Of a DNA stretch of 64,000 nucleotides, positions 59,781 through 64,000 are shown piece by piece (the stretch's first letter is position 1; every line of letters begins with the position of its first letter). Origin of the DNA: Isoetes taiwanensis (taxonomy: Eukaryota > Streptophyta > Lycopodiopsida > Isoetales > Isoetaceae); NCBI GenBank assembly GCA_021234155.1, contig JAJEKV010000062.1, positions 3,569,305-3,633,304 of the forward strand. Direction: 5' to 3'. The notes below the pieces were generated by a model that was not told the DNA's origin, did no database searches, and saw nothing but the letters and a program-made list of their open reading frames with translations. The translations under genes were made by a program, and so were the position numbers.

Positions 59781-60951
59781 ATACCAGCTTCATGAGCATG
59801 ATATGATGCAATTTCAAAACTTTTTGGCTGATCAGAAAAAAGGTCTCTATATTATGTTGTTTTTGGCTTCGTTGCATTGCTGAAATTTCTGCTCACAAAT
59901 CATGTTTTTCATTGCAGGAAATAAAGGCAAGGCAAAGATTGTTTGAAGATCATTAGTCATGAGACGTTAGTCTGAAACATGGGATGGAAAACAGATTGCA
60001 TTTGAGATACATAGTTATAGGTATTTCTAGTTTCATATTATGGAGGTTCATATTTCTAGTTCTTTGGGTTCTTTGGGCTACACATGTCTATGGAGTATTT
60101 TGGAAATGGATTGCAGGCTGAACATTCTGCAAACATGAAACTTTTCACATCTTTTTCAAACTGACAGTACTAGTTTCCTTTTTCCAAAAAACTAAGTGAA
60201 GCATTTTGTTCTGTTAATGGTACACGTTGGTGACACAAGGCTTCAGATTTCTAACATGACCATAGTTTCTGGAATTCAGCCAGCCTATTTTTGTTTACTA
60301 TCTTGATCTATTGTTTAAGAGGTTGTATATCAGAAAAGAAAAATGAAAAAACAATTTTGGAAATGAAGGTCTTGTTTTAAGAAGTGCATTTCCTTTAATT
60401 GATTATGCTCATTTGCTTTGCTTAGGTTTCTTTAGCCTAAACGTGTAATGGAGCTATCCCCTTAAAAACAATGGTTTAGTTAGCAAAGGTTTAGTTTGCA
60501 AAGGTTTAGTTTATTCGATGGTTTATTCAATGCTTTAGTTTGCAATGCTTTTGTTTGCAATGGTTTAGTTTGCAGGTAGTTTAGTTTGCAATGATTTGTT
60601 TGAAGTGCTTTTGAAATGGTTTGTGAAATGGTTCTTATCTTCCATCATTCTAATTTCTAGCTGACTGTATATCTGCTTGGGATTTGCTTGTAGCAGATAA
60701 ATAGGAAGTACATAGAAGACATGACAAGACAAAACGATCTGATATTGCAAACATGTAGGTCTGATACAATAAACTATCTGTTAACAACGAGTTTCAGTGT
60801 TACATAAACCTTGTATTTCAGATAAAACCAGAAACTGTATTTCAGAATTACCATGTCATATTGACAATAAAGCATGTTAACAAAAGACCTTGTACAGAAA
60901 ACTTCGGCCTTTTTACAAAAAACTGATTTCTGTGCATCCTTAATATCCGAT
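59781..60951. other. Gene-free flank with a small minisatellite
   Basis: No gene recognised. At about 60470-60600 GGTTTAGTTTGCAA(A/T) recurs seven or more times with 13-17 bp periods. A TTCATTGCAG|GAAATAAAGG near 59918 looks like a splice acceptor and might belong to the end of the preceding gene. Confidence 0.4.
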
Positions 60952-61272
60952 CTAACATAAAATAACATAAAAAAGCTTAGTACTCAAAGGATTCATAGCG
61001 TTTTCAGCGTTAAAAGTGGGCATTTTCAGAAGAACACGAAGGAGAATCCCATCAGCTTCCATATTCAGTTGCAACAGACGCTTTTCTTCGGGACCAACAC
61101 GATCGACCCACTTCTGAACTTTATCTGAAACTTTGGCTCCTTGTTCCTGCAATCGAACCACCTCCAAGGCAGAGAATTTTGCAACAACAGTCATTTTCCT
61201 GCCCGGATGGCTGGAAGAAGAGGACTCTTCCTCAACTTTGGGCTTCCGGGCAGTATATTTCAGCCTGGCCAT
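60952..61272 (-). CDS. Small hypothetical protein with a histone H3-like N-terminus
   Basis: 106 codons from ATG at 61272; an upstream in-frame ATG at 61293 would add seven residues. The start MARLKYTARKPK resembles the H3 tail (MARTKQTARKS pattern), followed by an acidic/serine stretch EEESSSSS, then a predicted helical region FSALEVVRLQEQGAKVSDKV and EEKRLLQLNMEADGILLRVL. There is no histone fold after the tail-like segment. The G-x-KVSDK and LL-x-LL words faintly recall plant BAG domains, but I would not assign it. Codon use looks normal, and a plausible TATA box and CCAAT lie upstream. No introns are needed. Confidence 0.45.
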   Translation of the reverse strand: MARLKYTARKPKVEEESSSSSHPGRKMTVVAKFSALEVVRLQEQGAKVSDKVQKWVDRVGPEEKRLLQLNMEADGILLRVLLKMPTFNAENAMNPLSTKLFYVILC

Positions 61273-61367
61273 GGAGGAAGATAGGAAGATCAAACCGGGA
61301 AATAGGCGCTTGAAATCTCAGAGGAAGGGATGAAGCCGGAATGAAGAATCTGGAGACAAGTTCTTCT

Positions 61368-61393
61368 CTTATAGGAGCGTCCAAGCGTCCAAT
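61368..61393 (-). promoter_or_regulatory. Candidate promoter of the small minus-strand gene
   Basis: TATAAG at 61373-61368 (minus) lies about 96 bp upstream of the start codon at 61272, and an inverted CCAAT box (CCAAT on plus at 61389-61393) is 16 bp further up. A 5' leader of roughly 65 nt would result. Confidence 0.4.
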
Positions 61394-64000
61394 CAAAGGG
61401 CTTCATGAATGCCAATTATGACCATAATGTTGCATGCAAAATTGGGGCTCGAAACCCGAGCCCCCCTAGCCATGCAATAATAAGATTCTCATAGATTTAA
61501 TTTTTTGTTTCATAGATCTAAATATCCCGAGGCATATTCTTGCCCATATTCTAATATGCCATAATTCTAATATAGCCATATATGCCCATAATACATATAC
61601 CTCAATACGTATAGGTATACCATATGTTGGGTGTATTATGCCCAATATACCCCAAATATAACATTGAGGTATACCATACGTATTCTTTAACGTATACCCT
61701 GGGTATATCCTACCCATTAACACTAGAGTTGTCCCGGGGACCATTCCTGATCCATGGACCAGAACTGATCCAGTTGACCCACTGCCACTTAAACCATTAT
61801 ATATGAGAATAGAAGTTTCAATTTGACAATATATCACTGCCATATCAATCTTTACTTGGTTCTTAATGATCTTGGAGAATCTCACGACTAATGAACTCAC
61901 CTATATGTTGTGGTGATTGTCCAAATTTTAGAGAATTTGGCAGTTTCGCATCCGGTTTAACGCATTCTTGAGTTTTCCTACCATAAGCAGACCTAAACCT
62001 TGTTAACATTGGAAGTGCTTGCCTATATATGATAGAACACATTGATTTGTATGTTTTTAGCTTTGGTTGCTATCATCTAACATCCGTGGAAGTCGCCAAA
62101 GCCCATTTTATTAAAAAATGCTGCTTACGTTTTAGGAATTATTTCTCTCTTATTATTACGAGTTTTGACTTAATTCTTGTGGCTATGAGTTGCTAACTAT
62201 ATGAAGTACAATGTCATGTTTTTTTGGAGTGTTCATAAGTTATATCAACTTCCAAATTTAAAAGAAAATTTCTTATGCAGAATTTTGGACAAAATTATAT
62301 GTTAAAATCCTCCAAAATCACCATCTATAAGTATTACGAGGGTAATGAATGATGCATTCTACTTATATCTACATAGAAAATTACTCTATCAACTTGCATA
62401 TAGTGTAATTAGGGTTTGACCATGCAATTAACTAGATTTAAAGATGATGTACAGCCACAGGATTAACACATTAGAGGTTAAAAAGTTGAGTTAATTCCAA
62501 AATTATAGGCTGAAGATTGAGCATTTACATAGCTAATGATATTTATTGATGAATGAAAGTGAAGATCTTGAAGTTTAACTATGAGAATCAATAGATAGAT
62601 CACATGACATTTGATGCGTCTTGCTCAGCTTTGTAGAAAACACGCTACATTTCTCCAAATAAGCCTTCCAAATGATTGAATAATATGACAAGGGACATAT
62701 ATATAGGTCCACTATGTAGGTTATGTGGCCTTCTTGCAAAAAAATAAGGAGAAACATAGTTATTTCTTACTAGAATAAAACTGGTATATCTATTGCTGCT
62801 ACAAAGCATTGAAGTTTTACTAAGATAATGTTACATGTAGGTCATCTTTCATATACACTATATTTTTCACGAATGCGGGCCTTCCTTTGTAATATAACTC
62901 TGAATTTTCACGTTGAAATAACATATTATTTGGAAGATGCGAATATAATTAAGCATGGACCATTTATGGTCCATAACTATGCCAATTGTATAAAGCATAT
63001 ATCTCTCTCTAGCCTTATCCATTTTGTCCCTATAATGATACCATAGTTTCTTACATTTAATAATATAATTTTTGAAAGGTTTGAGTGGAAGTCCATATAG
63101 ATTCAATTGGTGAATAAGTACCCCATAAATTCACAGTTGTTTGTGCTTAAACATTGCCCTCAAATTATGCAAGCTCGTCTAACTAATCAATTTTATCCTA
63201 TAGAGAACCGTACGCATAATCTCTATTCCAAAGTTGGGATCAAAATTGATTAAGATGTTGTCTCTATTAATTTTTAAACTTCCAGTCCTGTGGACCAATA
63301 ATGGTCTGTAGTGGAATTGCACATGGCAGTCTAACTTGACTTTTTATGGTCATAAACTTTCATATTTTTCTTTAAACTTTTTTGCATTGATTTTATAACA
63401 TGGGACATTTTGAAAGTGTGACTTTTCAAAGTCACATCTCGAGGCATAAATCTAGAATAAACATAGAAGACATATTTGAAGCTAATGCTGTGAAGATAAA
63501 TCCAAATCTCAAGGTTATGCTCAACAAATATTTTCATTACTCAAGGTAATCAGAAGCTATTCATATCCCAAAATTCAACTTGAGATCGATTAACATAAGG
63601 AAGTTATTTATTTAAATGGACCTATGAACCAGTAATGGGCTCAGGTACAGAAACCTTTCTTGATTTCTTGTGACTATGTCTTTTGCGTTTTTAATGAGTT
63701 TGTTTTTCCATTGGTTTCATACCATTTTGAACTTTCATATTATGATTTTTTGGAGGACATCATAGAGTAATTTTTGCTCTATATGCGAAAATATTAATCA
63801 TTATTACAGCTTCCCTCAAATTGAAATAAAAAATGATAACTCAAATATCAAATCCAAGGCCAGCCAATATTTTTATGGGATGGAGGAACTTGTCAACTGC
63901 TTATATATCAAATATTAGCTCAAAATGCATTTCCTTGTAAAAGTTGTTGTATTTAAACTACAACTGCCTTCTGGGAACCATAATTGGTTCAAGAGCGTAA
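61394..64000. other. AT-rich anonymous sequence
   Basis: No gene recognised. At 61540-61720 the words GGTATACC, CCTCAAT and ATTGAGG recur in both orientations, giving a TATACC-rich imperfect palindrome. The rest contains only short chance frames. Confidence 0.4.

Noticed and set aside
60952-61272. Histone H3 gene or BAG-domain protein
   Set aside because: Only the first dozen residues resemble H3. The BAG resemblance is limited to a few scattered residues.
1-64000. CRISPR arrays, bacterial operons, ribosome binding sites
   Set aside because: Spliced genes and eukaryotic retroelements show a plant nuclear genome, and no regularly spaced short repeats with unique spacers exist.

Overview
The window looks like nuclear DNA from a land plant, perhaps a fern or another non-seed plant. 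The grounds are a CYP71-clan type cytochrome P450 gene with a short GT-AG intron, plant-style Helitrons ending in CTAG, APE-type LINEs, tRNA-like SINEs, and a large zinc-finger/DDE-like protein of a type I associate with non-seed plants. The species assignment is inference. Gene density is very low and almost everything recognisable is a mobile element or a relic.

Layout. 0-3 kb: a 5'-truncated LINE with a poly(A) tail and target duplication, then a Helitron 3' end. 3.8-6.1 kb: a cytochrome P450 gene on the minus strand, broken by an internal deletion plus frameshift, lying between two long hairpins. 7-13.7 kb: a graveyard of short LINE 3' ends, most sharing one terminal consensus followed by different microsatellite tails, and one SINE that borrows the same tail. 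14.1-14.3 kb: a relic of a second P450 N-terminus. 14.3-19.5 kb: mostly anonymous, with a cluster of tRNA-like modules near 17 kb. 19.6-45.3 kb: a head-to-tail array of three units of about 8.5 kb, each a GC-rich LINE (endonuclease plus reverse transcriptase, all frames broken) followed by about 3.9 kb of AT-rich DNA carrying Helitron 3' ends. 45.3-60 kb: a large multi-exon gene split by a complete 8.1-kb Helitron. 61 kb: one small possible gene whose N-terminus resembles a histone H3 tail. 61.4-64 kb: AT-rich and anonymous.

The most interesting locus is 47.1-59.8 kb. Its left part encodes a ubiquitin-like N-terminus, two C2H2 fingers of BED-like spacing, an AT-hook and a canonical PCNA-binding PIP box. 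Its right part carries three spaced acidic motifs (EDET, HSSDGD, SDACENFF) arranged as in the D-D-E core of P-element/hAT-type transposases. I read it as an inactivated member of an undescribed or poorly described transposase-like family. The Helitron cuts this gene exactly at an A^T dinucleotide, and removing it restores the reading frame, which fixes both Helitron ends. The Helitron contains a second, inverted Helitron 5' end; together these form a palindrome of about 5.6 kb. A 454-bp MITE sits in one arm, and the other arm preserves the empty site.

A data-quality signal runs through the duplicated regions. Copies differ mainly where one has CAG or CTG and the other has CG, CGG, CCG or similar. 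Plant CHG methylation falls on exactly those trinucleotides, so many frameshifts in the array and in the right-hand palindrome arm may be basecalling or consensus errors rather than decay.
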